A stretch of 64,000 nucleotides of DNA from Allostella vacuolata (GTDB taxonomy: Bacteria > Pseudomonadota > Alphaproteobacteria > ATCC43930 > Allostellaceae): positions 1,054,501 to 1,118,500 of the forward strand of contig AP019702.1 in the NCBI GenBank assembly GCA_006739055.1. The letters run 5' to 3'. Made by a program: the position numbers and the translations under genes. Positions 37,463 through 46,177 of this stretch are shown here, in pieces. The first letter of the stretch is position 1; every line of letters starts with the position of its first letter. The notes beneath the pieces are model-generated. The model did not search any database and had not been told where the DNA came from. It saw nothing but the letters and a program-made list of their open reading frames with translations.

Positions 37463-38449
37463 ATGAAGAACAGGCATGTCAGGACCGGGGCCCGCGCGGC
37501 CCTGCTGCTGGCCGCGACGCTGGCGGTCTCGGGCTTCGCCGGCAGCAAGCCGGAATGCATCGCCCCGGCGGCGCCGGGCGGCGGCTGGGATTTCACCTGC
37601 CGCACCGTCGGCCGGCTGCTGCATGAGCTGAAGATCGTCGACCGCCCGGTGCAGGTGACGAACATGCCGGGTGCCGTCGGCGCGGTCGCCTTCGCCCATG
37701 TGGCCGAGAACCGCTCCAAGGACGGCAACCTGATCGTCGCCGCCAGCAGCGTCGGCATGACCCAGATCGCCCAGAAGCGCTATCCCGGCGATGCCGACCG
37801 CATGCGCTGGCTGGGCATGCTCGGGGCCGACACCGGCGTCGTGCTGGTGAAGGCGGATTCGCCCTACAAGACGCTGGGCGACCTGATGAAGGCGCTGAAG
37901 GCCGACCCCAACGCCGCGGTCACCGGCGGGTCGAGTGGGGCGGGCGGCTACGACCATCTGCGCCTGCTGCTGGTCGCGCGCGCCGCCGGCATGGCCGGCC
38001 CCGACCTCCGCAAGATCCGCTGGGTCCAGTTCGACGGCGGCAGCACCGCCGTCACCCAGATGCTGGGCGGGCATATCGGGGTGGTCACGACCGATCTCGG
38101 CGAGATTTCCGGCTTCGTGGAATCGGGCCAGGTGCGGGTCCTGGGCGCGCTCTCGCCCGATCGCCTGCCGGGCAAGTTCGCCGGCCTGCCGACGGCGCGC
38201 GAGCAGGGCTTCGACGTGGTCGGGCTCAACTGGCGCGGCTTCTACACCGGCGGCAAGGTGACCGACGGCGAGTACGACACGATGGTCGGCGGCCTGAAGC
38301 GGCTCTATGACAGCGCCGAATGGAAGAAGGCGGCCGAGCAGAGCGGGCTTACCCCGAACTGGGTCGGCGGCAAGGAGTTCGAGGCCTATGTCCGCAAGTC
38401 GATCGCCGACCTCCGCTCCCTGTCGCAGGAAATCGGGGTCATAAAGTGA
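37463..38449 (+). CDS. tctC: Tripartite tricarboxylate transporter receptor (TctC family)
   Basis: A 328-aa periplasmic receptor of the TTT type. It has a Sec leader (1 to about 25), then CIAPAAPGGGWDFTCRTVGRLL, the characteristic TctC start of the mature domain, and a central GGSSGAGGYDH segment. The ATG at 37463 follows an AGGGAGGGACCAG ribosome site. Its stop overlaps the tctB GTG (GTGA). TTT receptors bind citrate, glutarate-like or other carboxylates; the neighbours suggest a branched dicarboxylate. Confidence 0.91.
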   Translation: MKNRHVRTGARAALLLAATLAVSGFAGSKPECIAPAAPGGGWDFTCRTVGRLLHELKIVDRPVQVTNMPGAVGAVAFAHVAENRSKDGNLIVAASSVGMTQIAQKRYPGDADRMRWLGMLGADTGVVLVKADSPYKTLGDLMKALKADPNAAVTGGSSGAGGYDHLRLLLVARAAGMAGPDLRKIRWVQFDGGSTAVTQMLGGHIGVVTTDLGEISGFVESGQVRVLGALSPDRLPGKFAGLPTAREQGFDVVGLNWRGFYTGGKVTDGEYDTMVGGLKRLYDSAEWKKAAEQSGLTPNWVGGKEFEAYVRKSIADLRSLSQEIGVIK

Positions 38450-38880
38450 GCGACCGGATCGTTGGCCTCGGGCTGATGATCCTGGCGGCCTGGTATGGCT
38501 GGTCCGCCGGCCATTACGAGGCCGACTTTTCCGACCCGGTCGGGCCGGCGATCTTCCCGCAGGTGCTGGCGGTGCTGATCGCCGTGCTCGGCCTGTGGCT
38601 GGTCTTCCGGCCCGATCCGGAGCCGCGCTGGGACGGGGGCCTGGTGCTGGTCGTGCAGGCGGCCTCGATCGTGCTGATGCTGGCCTACGCGCTGCTGCTG
38701 GTGCCGGTCGGCTTCGTCCTGGCGACCACGGTCCTGGCCGGCGTCCTGGCGGCGATGCTGGGGGCCCGGCCCCTGCCGGCGGTCGTCTCGGGCGCCGCCG
38801 TCGCCGTCGGCTGCTACGTGCTGTTCACCCATGGGCTGGAACTGGCGCTGCCGACGGGCACGCTGTTCGCGGGGGGCTGA
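38446..38880 (+). CDS. tctB: Tripartite tricarboxylate transporter small subunit (TctB family)
   Basis: A 144-aa protein with four hydrophobic helices: one near residues 6-20, then two central and one C-terminal. The PVGPAIFPQVLAVLIAVLGLWL segment is typical of TctB. The start is GTG 38446, overlapping the tctC stop by four bases. It pairs with TctA to form the membrane part of the importer. Confidence 0.86.
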   Translation: MSDRIVGLGLMILAAWYGWSAGHYEADFSDPVGPAIFPQVLAVLIAVLGLWLVFRPDPEPRWDGGLVLVVQAASIVLMLAYALLLVPVGFVLATTVLAGVLAAMLGARPLPAVVSGAAVAVGCYVLFTHGLELALPTGTLFAGG

Positions 38881-38888
38881 CGTCGACC

Positions 38889-40394
38889 ATGGACATCCTC
38901 TCCTCGCTGGGCGGCGGCTTCGGCGTCGCCCTCCAGCCGTTCAACCTGGTGCTGGCGCTGATCGGCTGCTTCCTCGGCACCGTCATCGGCGCCCTGCCCG
39001 GGATCGGCCCGGTCAACGGCATCGCCATCCTCATCCCGCTCGCCTTCAGCATGAAGCTGGCGCCGGTCGAGGCGATGATCCTGCTGACCAGCGTCTATTA
39101 CGGCACCATGTTCGGCGGGCGCATCTCCAGCATCCTGCTCAACATCCCGGGCGACGCCCCGGCCGTCATGACCTGCCTCGACGGCTACCCGATGGCGCTG
39201 AAGGGCAAGGCGGCCGACGCGCTCGCCATCTCGGCCATCTCGTCCTTCGTGGGCGGCACGCTGGCGACCATCGGCCTCACCATCTGCGCGCCGCTGCTGG
39301 CCAAGGCCGCGATCTATTTCGGCCCGCCGGAATATTTCGCCCTGTTCGTGCTGGCGGTGGTGGCGGTCGGCGGGGTGGGCGGCGCCAATCCGGCCAAGAC
39401 GCTGATCGCCGGCATGATCGGCCTCGTCCTCTCCACCGTCGGCCTCGACCCGGCGAGCGGGCAGCCCCGCTTCACCTTCGACAGCTACGAGCTCTATGAC
39501 GGCATCGACTTCGTCGTCGCCGCCATCGGCCTCTTCGCCATCAGCGAGTTCCTGATGTTCCTGGCGGACAAGGAGGGCGGGCAGGCCAAGCGCCTGCCGG
39601 TCGGCCAGATCCGCTCGTCCTTCCGCGACCTGATCTTCCCCGCCGCCACCTTGCGCGCGAGCGCGCTCGGCTTCGTCATCGGCGTGCTGCCGGGGGCGGG
39701 TGCCACCATGGCCAGCTTCCTCGGCTACACCCTGGAAAAGAAGATCTCCGACAAGGACGGCACCTTCGGCAAGGGCGACCCGCGCGGCGTGGCGGCCCCC
39801 GAGGCGGCCGACAATGCGGCGGCCGGCGGCAACCTGGTGCCGATGCTGACGCTGGGCATTCCCGGCAGCGGGGCGACCGCGATCATGCTGGGCATGCTGG
39901 TCACCCTCAACATCCAGCCGGGCCCGCTGCTGTTCGAGCGCCAGCCGGACCTCATCTGGGGCCTGGTCGCCGCCCTCTACGTCAGCAACTTCATCCTGCT
40001 GGTGCTCAACATCCCCCTGGTCGGCATCTTCGCCCGCCTGCTGACCATCCCGACCCGCTACCTGATGCCGGTCGTCGTCGTCATCTCCTATGTCGGCGTC
40101 TATTCGATCAGCAACAGCGCCTTCGACCTGCTGCTGATGACCGGGTTCGGCATCCTCGGCTTCGGCATGCGCAAGATGGGGTTCTCGATGATCCCGCTGG
40201 TCCTGGGCATGCTGCTGGGCGGGCCGATGGAACAGAACCTGCGCCGCGCCATGCAGGCGAGCGGCGGCGACTGGGCGATCCTGGTCCAGAGCCCGCTGTC
40301 CGTCGGCCTGCACCTGGCGACCATCGCCATGGTCGCGGCCGCGATCTTCTATGAGCTGCGCCGCCGTCGCGCCGCCCGTCCCGCCGTCGAGTGA
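38889..40394 (+). CDS. tctA: Tripartite tricarboxylate transporter large subunit (TctA family)
   Basis: A 501-aa permease with about 11-12 helices. It carries the TctA signatures GALPGIGPVNGIAILIPLAF, YYGTMFGGRISSILLNIPGD and the later GVLPGAGATMASFLGYTLEK and TLGIPGSGATAIMLG loops, which are two related half-repeats. It completes the TctCBA importer. The HMG-CoA-lyase-like gene follows eight bases later with its own GAGGAAAG site. Confidence 0.93.
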   Translation: MDILSSLGGGFGVALQPFNLVLALIGCFLGTVIGALPGIGPVNGIAILIPLAFSMKLAPVEAMILLTSVYYGTMFGGRISSILLNIPGDAPAVMTCLDGYPMALKGKAADALAISAISSFVGGTLATIGLTICAPLLAKAAIYFGPPEYFALFVLAVVAVGGVGGANPAKTLIAGMIGLVLSTVGLDPASGQPRFTFDSYELYDGIDFVVAAIGLFAISEFLMFLADKEGGQAKRLPVGQIRSSFRDLIFPAATLRASALGFVIGVLPGAGATMASFLGYTLEKKISDKDGTFGKGDPRGVAAPEAADNAAAGGNLVPMLTLGIPGSGATAIMLGMLVTLNIQPGPLLFERQPDLIWGLVAALYVSNFILLVLNIPLVGIFARLLTIPTRYLMPVVVVISYVGVYSISNSAFDLLLMTGFGILGFGMRKMGFSMIPLVLGMLLGGPMEQNLRRAMQASGGDWAILVQSPLSVGLHLATIAMVAAAIFYELRRRRAARPAVE

Positions 40395-40402
40395 GGAAAG
40401 CC

Positions 40403-41353
40403 ATGTCCGACCTGCCGAAATTCGTTCACATCCAGGATGTCGGCCCGCGCGACGGGCTGCAGATCGAGCCGAAGTTCGTGGAGACCGCCGACAAGGTCCG
40501 CATGATCGAGGCGCTGGCCGATGCCGGCGTGCAGGAGATCGAGGCGGGTTCGTTCGTCAACCCGCGGGCGGTGCCGCAGATGGCCGACGGCGACCAGGTG
40601 TTCGCCGGCATCCGCCGGAAGGACGGCGTCGCCTACCGCGCGCTCTGGCTCAACGCGAAGGGGCTGGAGCGGGCGATCGCCAACGGCCATGTCGACGTCA
40701 ACGGCAAGCTGACGCTCACCGCCAGCGAGACCTTCATCCGCCGCAACACCAACCGCAGCATCGACGACACCCTGGCCGAGATGCCGAACTGGATCGAGCG
40801 CTACCAGGCGGCGGGGATCGAGGTCCGCACGCTGGGCCTGATGGCCGCCTTCGGCTGCAACTTCGAGGGCTACATCCCCGAGGCCAAGGTGATCGAGCTG
40901 ATCGCCCGGGCCGAGGCGGTCATGGCCGAGCACGGCAGCACCTTGAAGACGGTCAGCCTTGCCGACACCATGGGCTGGGCCTCGCCGCTCCAGGTGAAGC
41001 GCCTGGTCGGCGCGGTGCGCGATCGCTGGCCCGACCTGCGCATCAAGCTGCACCTGCACGACACCCGCGGCCAGGCGGTGGCCAACGCGGTGGCGGCGAT
41101 GGAGATGGGGGTCGCCCATTTCGACGCCTCCGTCGGCGGCCTCGGCGGCTGCCCCTTCGCCGGCCACAAGGGGGCGGCCGGCAACGTCGCGACCGAGGAT
41201 CTGGTCTTCTCCTGCCACGAGATGGGGATCGAGACCGGCATCGACCTCGACGCCCTGGTCGAGGTGGCCCGCATGGCCGAGGGCTTCGTCGGCCACGAGT
41301 TGCCCGGCAAGGTGATGAAGGGCGGCACGCTCAACCGCTACAAGGCGCACTGA
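40403..41353 (+). CDS. Hydroxymethylglutaryl-CoA lyase family protein
   Basis: A 316-aa TIM-barrel lyase of the HMGL-like group. Catalytic and metal-binding positions are present: R16 and D17 in VGPRDGLQ, H217 and H219 in KLHLHD, and the cysteine (C250) in GGLGGCPF. The length suits HMG-CoA lyase, which splits HMG-CoA to acetyl-CoA and acetoacetate; a citramalyl-CoA-type substrate is possible. The ATG at 40403 has an ideal GAGGAAAG site; a GTG at 40391 is an alternative. Last gene in the IclR-linked operon. Confidence 0.9.
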   Translation: MSDLPKFVHIQDVGPRDGLQIEPKFVETADKVRMIEALADAGVQEIEAGSFVNPRAVPQMADGDQVFAGIRRKDGVAYRALWLNAKGLERAIANGHVDVNGKLTLTASETFIRRNTNRSIDDTLAEMPNWIERYQAAGIEVRTLGLMAAFGCNFEGYIPEAKVIELIARAEAVMAEHGSTLKTVSLADTMGWASPLQVKRLVGAVRDRWPDLRIKLHLHDTRGQAVANAVAAMEMGVAHFDASVGGLGGCPFAGHKGAAGNVATEDLVFSCHEMGIETGIDLDALVEVARMAEGFVGHELPGKVMKGGTLNRYKAH

Positions 41354-41385
41354 GGCAAGGGACGCCTCTTTGCCCGAGGGACCTG

Positions 41386-41695
41386 GCGTCCCTCGGCTTC
41401 GCTCGGGATGAGTTCCCACCGGTTGGCCCGACCCGCCGGGAATGAAATCGCCGGCGGCCGTCGAATGGAGCATTGGCCGACGGCCGAAGCGCCCTTCGAC
41501 TGCGCTCAGGGTGAGGAAATTTCCTTTATTCCACAAATGCTTCCGCCAAATTGAGACGGCCCTCATCCCGAGCGTAGTCGAGGGACGCTTTGGCCGGCGG
41601 GCAGTGCCGAGTTTCTATCTAGGGGGAATCTCGTTCTGCACAACTGACTGTGGATAAGGGAAAAAGAGTCTCATTCCGAGATTGTCGAGGGACGC
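41386..41695. repeat. Four dispersed copies of a 27-nt intergenic repeat, two per orientation
   Basis: Copies lie at 41386-41412 and 41489-41515 (forward: GCGTCCCTCG...GCTCGGGATGAG and a diverged GCGCCCTTCG...GCTCAGGGTGAG) and at 41562-41588 and 41670-41695 (reverse complement). The pattern is a CCCTCGACTNCGCTCGGGATGAG-like core. From memory, such units are widespread in alphaproteobacterial intergenic DNA. Opposed copies can pair into large hairpins, which may end transcription of the lyase operon. Confidence 0.7.
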
Positions 41696-41742
41696 TTCGG
41701 CCACGGGCCAGGGCTCCATTCTCAGGATGATTTGAGAATAAG

Positions 41743-41754
41743 TTGCAATTGCAA
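41743..41754. promoter_or_regulatory. TTGCAATTGCAA palindrome, candidate Mur/Fur-family operator
   Basis: A perfect 12-bp palindrome 53-64 bp upstream of the sitA start, in the AT-rich end of the spacer. TTGCAA half-sites resemble operators reported for manganese- or zinc-responsive Fur-family regulators in alphaproteobacteria (family knowledge from memory). It is the natural place for metal-dependent repression of sitABCD. Confidence 0.5.
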
Positions 41755-41806
41755 TAGAGCCGTGGCAATTCTGGACCCGTCCGCATCGGCGGCAGGGGAG
41801 ATGGGC

Positions 41807-42700
41807 ATGGCCGGGCGCCTTCTACGCATCGTCGCAGCCGGGCTCGCCATCGCGGCGGGACTGGCGCCGGCCGTGGCCGGGGAGAGGTTCAAGGCGGTCA
41901 CCACCTTCACGGTGATCGCCGACATGGCCCGCAACGTCGCGGGCGAGGCGGCGACCGTCGAATCGATCACCCGGCCGGGGGCGGAGATCCACACCTACCA
42001 GCCGACCCCGGGCGACCTCGTCAAGGCCGAGGGCGCGCGCCTGATCCTGTGGAACGGGCTCGGGCTGGAACGGTGGTTCGAGAAGTTCTTCCAGACGCTC
42101 GGGGACGTGCCGGGGGTGGTGGTGTCGGCGGGGGTGGAGCCGATGGGCATCGCGGACGGGCCCTATTCCGGCAAGCCCAACCCCCATGCCTGGATGTCGC
42201 CCGACGCGGGCCTGGTCTATGTCGACAACATCCGCGACGCCTTTGCCCGCCATGACCCGGCCAACGCGGCCGCCTACCGGGCCAATGCGGACGCGTACAA
42301 GGCGCGCATCGCGGCGGCCCTGGCGCCGATCCGGGCGTCGGTCGCGGCGATCCCGGCCGAGCGGCGCTGGCTGGTGTCGAGCGAGGGCGCCTTCAGCTAC
42401 CTCGCCCGCGACCTCGGCCTGAAGGAGCTCTACCTGTGGCCGATCAACGCCGACCAGCAGGGCACCCCGCAGCAGGTGCGCCGGGTGATCGACCGCATGC
42501 GGGCCGAACGCATCCCGGTCATCTTCAGCGAGAGCACCATCTCCGACCGCCCGGCCCGGCAGGTCGCCCGGGAAACCGGCGCCCGCTACGGCGGCATCCT
42601 CTACGTCGATTCCCTGAGCGGCCCGGACGGGCCGGTCCCGACCTACATCGACCTGCTGCGGGTGACGGCGGAGACCATCGCCCGCGGGCTCGGCCGATGA
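41807..42700 (+). CDS. sitA: Manganese/iron ABC transporter substrate-binding protein (SitA-like)
   Basis: A 297-aa cluster A-I metal receptor. It has a Sec leader (1 to about 25) and the four metal ligands of the SitA/MntC pattern: H62 ([13 protein letters not shown]), H127 ([10 protein letters not shown]), E193 (VSSEGAFSY) and D268 (LYVDSLS). The Glu/Asp pair and the absence of a His-rich loop argue for Mn2+/Fe2+ rather than Zn2+. The ATG at 41807 is spaced correctly from GGGGAG; ATG 41801 directly abuts it. It overlaps the ATPase gene by ATGA. Confidence 0.88.
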   Translation: MAGRLLRIVAAGLAIAAGLAPAVAGERFKAVTTFTVIADMARNVAGEAATVESITRPGAEIHTYQPTPGDLVKAEGARLILWNGLGLERWFEKFFQTLGDVPGVVVSAGVEPMGIADGPYSGKPNPHAWMSPDAGLVYVDNIRDAFARHDPANAAAYRANADAYKARIAAALAPIRASVAAIPAERRWLVSSEGAFSYLARDLGLKELYLWPINADQQGTPQQVRRVIDRMRAERIPVIFSESTISDRPARQVARETGARYGGILYVDSLSGPDGPVPTYIDLLRVTAETIARGLGR

Positions 42701-43548
42701 CCGCCGCCCCACTGGCGGGCGGCGGCGGCCTGTCGGTGCGCGGGGTCACCGTGACCTACCGCAACGGCCACACCGCGCTCCGCGACGCCAGCTTCGAGAT
42801 CCCGACCGGCACCATCACCGCGCTGGTCGGCGTCAACGGCAGCGGCAAGTCGACGCTCTTCAAGGCGATCATGGGCTTCGCCCGCGCGACGCACGGGACG
42901 ATCGCGATCCTCGGCCTGCCGGTGCCGGACGCGCTGAAGCGCAACCTGGTCGCCTACGTCCCGCAGAGCGAGGAGGTGGACTGGAGCTTCCCGATCCTGG
43001 TCGAGGACGTGGTGATGATGGGCCGCTACGGCCACATGAACCTGTTGCGCACGCCCCGCGCCCGCGACCGCGAGGCCGTCGCCGCGGCACTGGCCCGGGT
43101 CGGCATGGCCGACTTCCGCACCCGCCAGATCGGCGAGCTGTCGGGCGGCCAGAAGAAGCGCATCTTCCTCGCCCGCGCGCTCGCCCAGGACGGCCGCGTC
43201 ATCCTGCTCGACGAGCCCTTCACCGGCGTCGACGTCCGCACCGAGGAGGCGATCATCGACCTCCTGCGCCAGCTCCGCGACGAGGGCCGGGTGCTGCTGG
43301 TCGCCACCCACAACCTCGGCAGCGTGCAGGATTTCTGCGACCGCACGGTCCTGCTGAACCGCACGGTGCTGGCCCATGGCCCGACCGCGGAGACCTTCAC
43401 CCGGGCGAACCTGGAGCGGACCTTCGGCGGCGTGCTCCGCCACCTGGTGCTGCCCGAGGCGGGCGGCCCGGCGGCCCAGGCCGTCGGCATCATCACCGAC
43501 GACGAGCGGCCGTTCGTGCTCTACGGCGAGGCGGAGCGGCGGCCATGA
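42697..43548 (+). CDS. sitB: Manganese/iron ABC transporter ATPase (SitB-like)
   Basis: A 283-aa ATPase of the metal-importer class. Walker A is GVNGSGKS (about 48-55), the [25 protein letters not shown] segment is typical of Mn/Zn importers, the signature is LSGGQKKR and Walker B is VILLDEP. It sits between sitA and two permease genes, all coupled by four-base overlaps, giving the complete order A-B-C-D. Confidence 0.9.
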   Translation: MTAAPLAGGGGLSVRGVTVTYRNGHTALRDASFEIPTGTITALVGVNGSGKSTLFKAIMGFARATHGTIAILGLPVPDALKRNLVAYVPQSEEVDWSFPILVEDVVMMGRYGHMNLLRTPRARDREAVAAALARVGMADFRTRQIGELSGGQKKRIFLARALAQDGRVILLDEPFTGVDVRTEEAIIDLLRQLRDEGRVLLVATHNLGSVQDFCDRTVLLNRTVLAHGPTAETFTRANLERTFGGVLRHLVLPEAGGPAAQAVGIITDDERPFVLYGEAERRP

Positions 43549-44429
43549 CGGCCCTGCTGCTGGAGCCGTTCGGCTATGCCTACATGGTCAACGCCATGTG
43601 GGTCAGCGCGCTGGTCGGCGGGGTCTGCGCCTTCCTGTCCGCCTACCTGATGCTGAAGGGCTGGTCGCTGGTCGGCGACGCGCTGTCCCACGCGATCGTG
43701 CCGGGGGTCGCGGGGGCCTGGATGCTGGGGCTGCCCTTTTCGCTCGGCGCCTTCTTCGCGGGCGGGCTCGCCGCGGGCGCCATGCTGTTCCTCAACCGGC
43801 GCACCCGGCTGAAGGAGGACGCGATCATCGGCCTGATCTTCTCGTCCTTCTTCGGCATCGGCCTGCTGATGGCCTCGCTGCGGCCGGCCGCGGTCGACAT
43901 CCAGACGATCGTGCTCGGCAACATCCTGGCGATCACGCCTGGGGACACGCTCCAGCTCGCCATCATCGGCCTCGTCTCGCTCGCGGTCCTGCTCTTCAAG
44001 TGGAAGGACCTGATGGTCGTCTTCTTCGACGAGGGCCATGCGCGCTCGATCGGCATCGACGCCGGGGTGCTGAAGCTGGTGTTCTTCACCCTTCTGGCCG
44101 CCTCGACGGTGGCGGCGATGCAGACCGTCGGCGCCTTCCTGGTGATCGCCCTGGTGGTGACGCCGGGGGCGACGGCCTACCTGCTGACCGACCGCTTCCC
44201 CCGGCTGATCGCCGTCAGCGTGGCGATCGGCGCGCTCACCAGCCTGGTCGGCGCCTATCTCAGCTATTTTCTCGACGGGGCGACCGGCGGGGTCATCGTC
44301 GTGCTGCAGACACTGGTCTTCCTGGCCGCGTTCTGGCTGGCGCCGATCCATGGCCTGCGCGCGGCCCGGGGCCGCGCCGCCCAGGTGGCGGCGGGCGCGG
44401 CGGCGGCGGGAGGGGGGGCGGCGCCATGA
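43545..44429 (+). CDS. sitC: Manganese/iron ABC transporter permease (SitC-like)
   Basis: A 294-aa ABC-3 family permease with about eight hydrophobic helices. The family stretch [27 protein letters not shown] is clear, as is the [26 protein letters not shown] region near the C-terminal helices. Coupled to sitB and sitD by ATGA overlaps. It is a paralog of the next gene; the two probably form a heterodimer. Confidence 0.9.
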   Translation: MTALLLEPFGYAYMVNAMWVSALVGGVCAFLSAYLMLKGWSLVGDALSHAIVPGVAGAWMLGLPFSLGAFFAGGLAAGAMLFLNRRTRLKEDAIIGLIFSSFFGIGLLMASLRPAAVDIQTIVLGNILAITPGDTLQLAIIGLVSLAVLLFKWKDLMVVFFDEGHARSIGIDAGVLKLVFFTLLAASTVAAMQTVGAFLVIALVVTPGATAYLLTDRFPRLIAVSVAIGALTSLVGAYLSYFLDGATGGVIVVLQTLVFLAAFWLAPIHGLRAARGRAAQVAAGAAAAGGGAAP

Positions 44430-45322
44430 CCGGGCTCGCCGACACGCTCGCCCAGCCGTTCCAGTTCGAGTTCATGCGCCATGCCCTGCTGATCGCGGTG
44501 CTGGTCGCGGTGCCGACCGCGCTCCTGTCCTGCTTCCTGGTGCTGAAGGGCTGGTCGCTGATGGGCGATGCCATCTCCCATGCGGTGCTGCCCGGAGTGG
44601 TGCTGGCCTACATGGCCGGCCTGCCCCTTGCGGTCGGCGCCTTCACGGCGGGGATGGGCTGCGCGCTGGCCGCGGGCTTCCTGCAGGCGAACAGCCGGGT
44701 CAAGCAGGACACGGTGCTGGGGGTCGTGTTCTCGGGCATGTTCGGCCTGGGCATCGTGCTCTACACCCGGGTCGAGTCCGATGTGCATCTCGACCATGTG
44801 CTGTTCGGCGACATGCTCGGGGCAGGCCCGCGCGACCTCGCCGAAGCGGCGGTCACGGGCGCCGTCGTCTCGGCCATCATCCTGGCGAAGTGGCGCGACC
44901 TGCTGCTGCACGCCTTCGACCCGACCCAGGCCCGCGCGCTCGGCCTGCCGGTGCGGATGCTGCATTACGGGCTGCTCTGCATCCTCTCGCTCACCGTCGT
45001 GGGCGCGCTGAAGGCGGTCGGCATCGTGCTGGTGATCGCCATGCTGATCGCGCCCGGCGCCATCGCCTTCCTGCTCGTCCGGCGCTTCGCCGCCATGCTG
45101 GCGGTGTCCGTGACGGTCGCGGTGGGGGCGGCGCTGCTCGGGGTCTATCTCAGCTTCTTCATCGACGCCGCCCCGGCCCCTGCCGTCGTGTCGCTGATGA
45201 CGGCGATCTTCGTGGCGGCGTTCGCCTGGTCGAAGCGCCAGGCAGGGCGGGCGGGGCGGACGGCGGCACGCGCGGTCGCGGAGCCGGCCCCGTCGGCGCT
45301 GGGGCAGGCGCCTATGCCGTGA
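44426..45322 (+). CDS. sitD: Manganese/iron ABC transporter permease (SitD-like)
   Basis: A 298-aa ABC-3 permease. It repeats the sitC pattern (VLKGWSLMGDAISHAVLPGVVLAYMAGLP; KAVGIVLVIAMLIAPGAIAFLLVRRF) and ends in an Arg/Ala-rich cytoplasmic tail. The frame is open much further upstream, but the ATG at 44426 is the coupled start. Its 3' end overlaps the convergent DeoR gene by 11 bp. Confidence 0.9.
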   Translation: MTGLADTLAQPFQFEFMRHALLIAVLVAVPTALLSCFLVLKGWSLMGDAISHAVLPGVVLAYMAGLPLAVGAFTAGMGCALAAGFLQANSRVKQDTVLGVVFSGMFGLGIVLYTRVESDVHLDHVLFGDMLGAGPRDLAEAAVTGAVVSAIILAKWRDLLLHAFDPTQARALGLPVRMLHYGLLCILSLTVVGALKAVGIVLVIAMLIAPGAIAFLLVRRFAAMLAVSVTVAVGAALLGVYLSFFIDAAPAPAVVSLMTAIFVAAFAWSKRQAGRAGRTAARAVAEPAPSALGQAPMP

Positions 45323-46106
45323 CCAGCCGCACGCCGCCCTGGTCCAGCAGGGTCGCCAGGGCCGGCGGCGGCGGCCGGTCGGTGACGATGTGCGAGAAGG
45401 CGTCGACGGCGGCCACCGCGACCACCGCCGAGCGGGCGAACTTGCCGGCGGTGCCGACGGCGACCGCCGCCCGGCTGCGGGCGATCGCCGCCTGCTTCAC
45501 CGCCACTTTGCGCAGGTCGAAATCCATCAGCGTCCCGTCCGGCTCGCAGCCGGAGAAGCCGATGAAGGCGTGGTCGAAGCGGAAGCGGGCGATGGCGGCG
45601 ATGGTCTGGTCGCCGACCAGCGAGCCGTCGGCGCCGCGCACCTCGCCGCCCAGGACGAACAGCTCGATCCCGTCCGCATCGGCCAGCAGCGTCGCGGCCG
45701 GCAGCGAGCAGGTGAAGACGCGCAGGCCCTGGCGCCCGCGCAGCGCGCGGGCCACCGCCTCGACGGTGGTGCCGACATCGAGGAAGAGGGCGGCCCCGTC
45801 CGCGACCAGGGCGGCGGCGGCGCGGCCGATCCGCTCCTTGGCGTCGGCGGCGACCACGCGCTTCTCGGCATAGGCGAGCCGCACCTGGGGCTCGCGGATG
45901 CCGGCCCCGCCATGGAAGCGCTGCAGCAGCCCTTCGGCGTCGAGATGGACGATGTCCCGGCGCACGGTCTGGGCCGACAGGCCGAACTGCCGGGCCAGCA
46001 CCTCGATGGTGGCGAAGCCCTGTTCCCGGACGATCGCCAGGATGGCGCGGCGGCGCTGCGCGACTTCGTCGTCCGGCCGGCCTTCGAAAAGCGTTTCGGT
46101 TTCCAT
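45312..46106 (-). CDS. DeoR-family transcriptional regulator
   Basis: A 264-aa repressor. It has an N-terminal helix-turn-helix (about 17-70; RRAILAIVREQGFATIEVLA, then SAQTVRRDIVHL with the DeoR-type recognition helix) and a C-terminal sugar-phosphate-sensing domain (DVGTTVEAVARAL; GEVRGADGSLVGD; DHAFIGFSGCEPDG). DeoR proteins usually respond to phosphorylated sugars. It is divergent from the SLOG-like gene and its putative ABC operon, and an ATGTAA/TTACAT palindrome lies three bases before its start, so autoregulation and control of that operon are likely. Confidence 0.9.
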   Translation of the reverse strand: METETLFEGRPDDEVAQRRRAILAIVREQGFATIEVLARQFGLSAQTVRRDIVHLDAEGLLQRFHGGAGIREPQVRLAYAEKRVVAADAKERIGRAAAALVADGAALFLDVGTTVEAVARALRGRQGLRVFTCSLPAATLLADADGIELFVLGGEVRGADGSLVGDQTIAAIARFRFDHAFIGFSGCEPDGTLMDFDLRKVAVKQAAIARSRAAVAVGTAGKFARSAVVAVAAVDAFSHIVTDRPPPPALATLLDQGGVRLVTA

Positions 46107-46108
46107 GA

Positions 46109-46126
46109 ATGTAAGATAATTTACAT
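46109..46126. promoter_or_regulatory. ATGTAA-N6-TTACAT palindrome, candidate DeoR operator
   Basis: Perfect 6-bp arms with a GATAAT spacer in the 71-bp divergent region between the deoR-type gene and the SLOG-like gene. AT-rich in a very GC-rich setting, and positioned to overlap promoters in both directions. Confidence 0.55.
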
Positions 46127-46177
46127 CGCGTGCGGCGGCCAGCCCCGAGAGGCGGCGCTTCGGGAGGAAGAGGACGA

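Larger units (their letters stand above)
41354..41806. other. Non-coding spacer with repeats and a metal-type operator
   Basis: A 453-bp region with no credible gene. Its first part holds four copies of a repeat (listed separately) in two orientations. The last part is AT-richer and contains a TTGCAATTGCAA palindrome upstream of sitA. The lyase operon probably ends, and the sit promoter starts, within it. Confidence 0.7.

Noticed and set aside
38814-40313. Minus-strand frame opposite tctA
   Set aside because: The product is Gln/His/Asp/Arg-rich low-complexity sequence, a shadow of the TctA codons.
41442-41657. Short open frame in the repeat-containing spacer
   Set aside because: It reads through the intergenic repeats, has no ribosome site and no family features.
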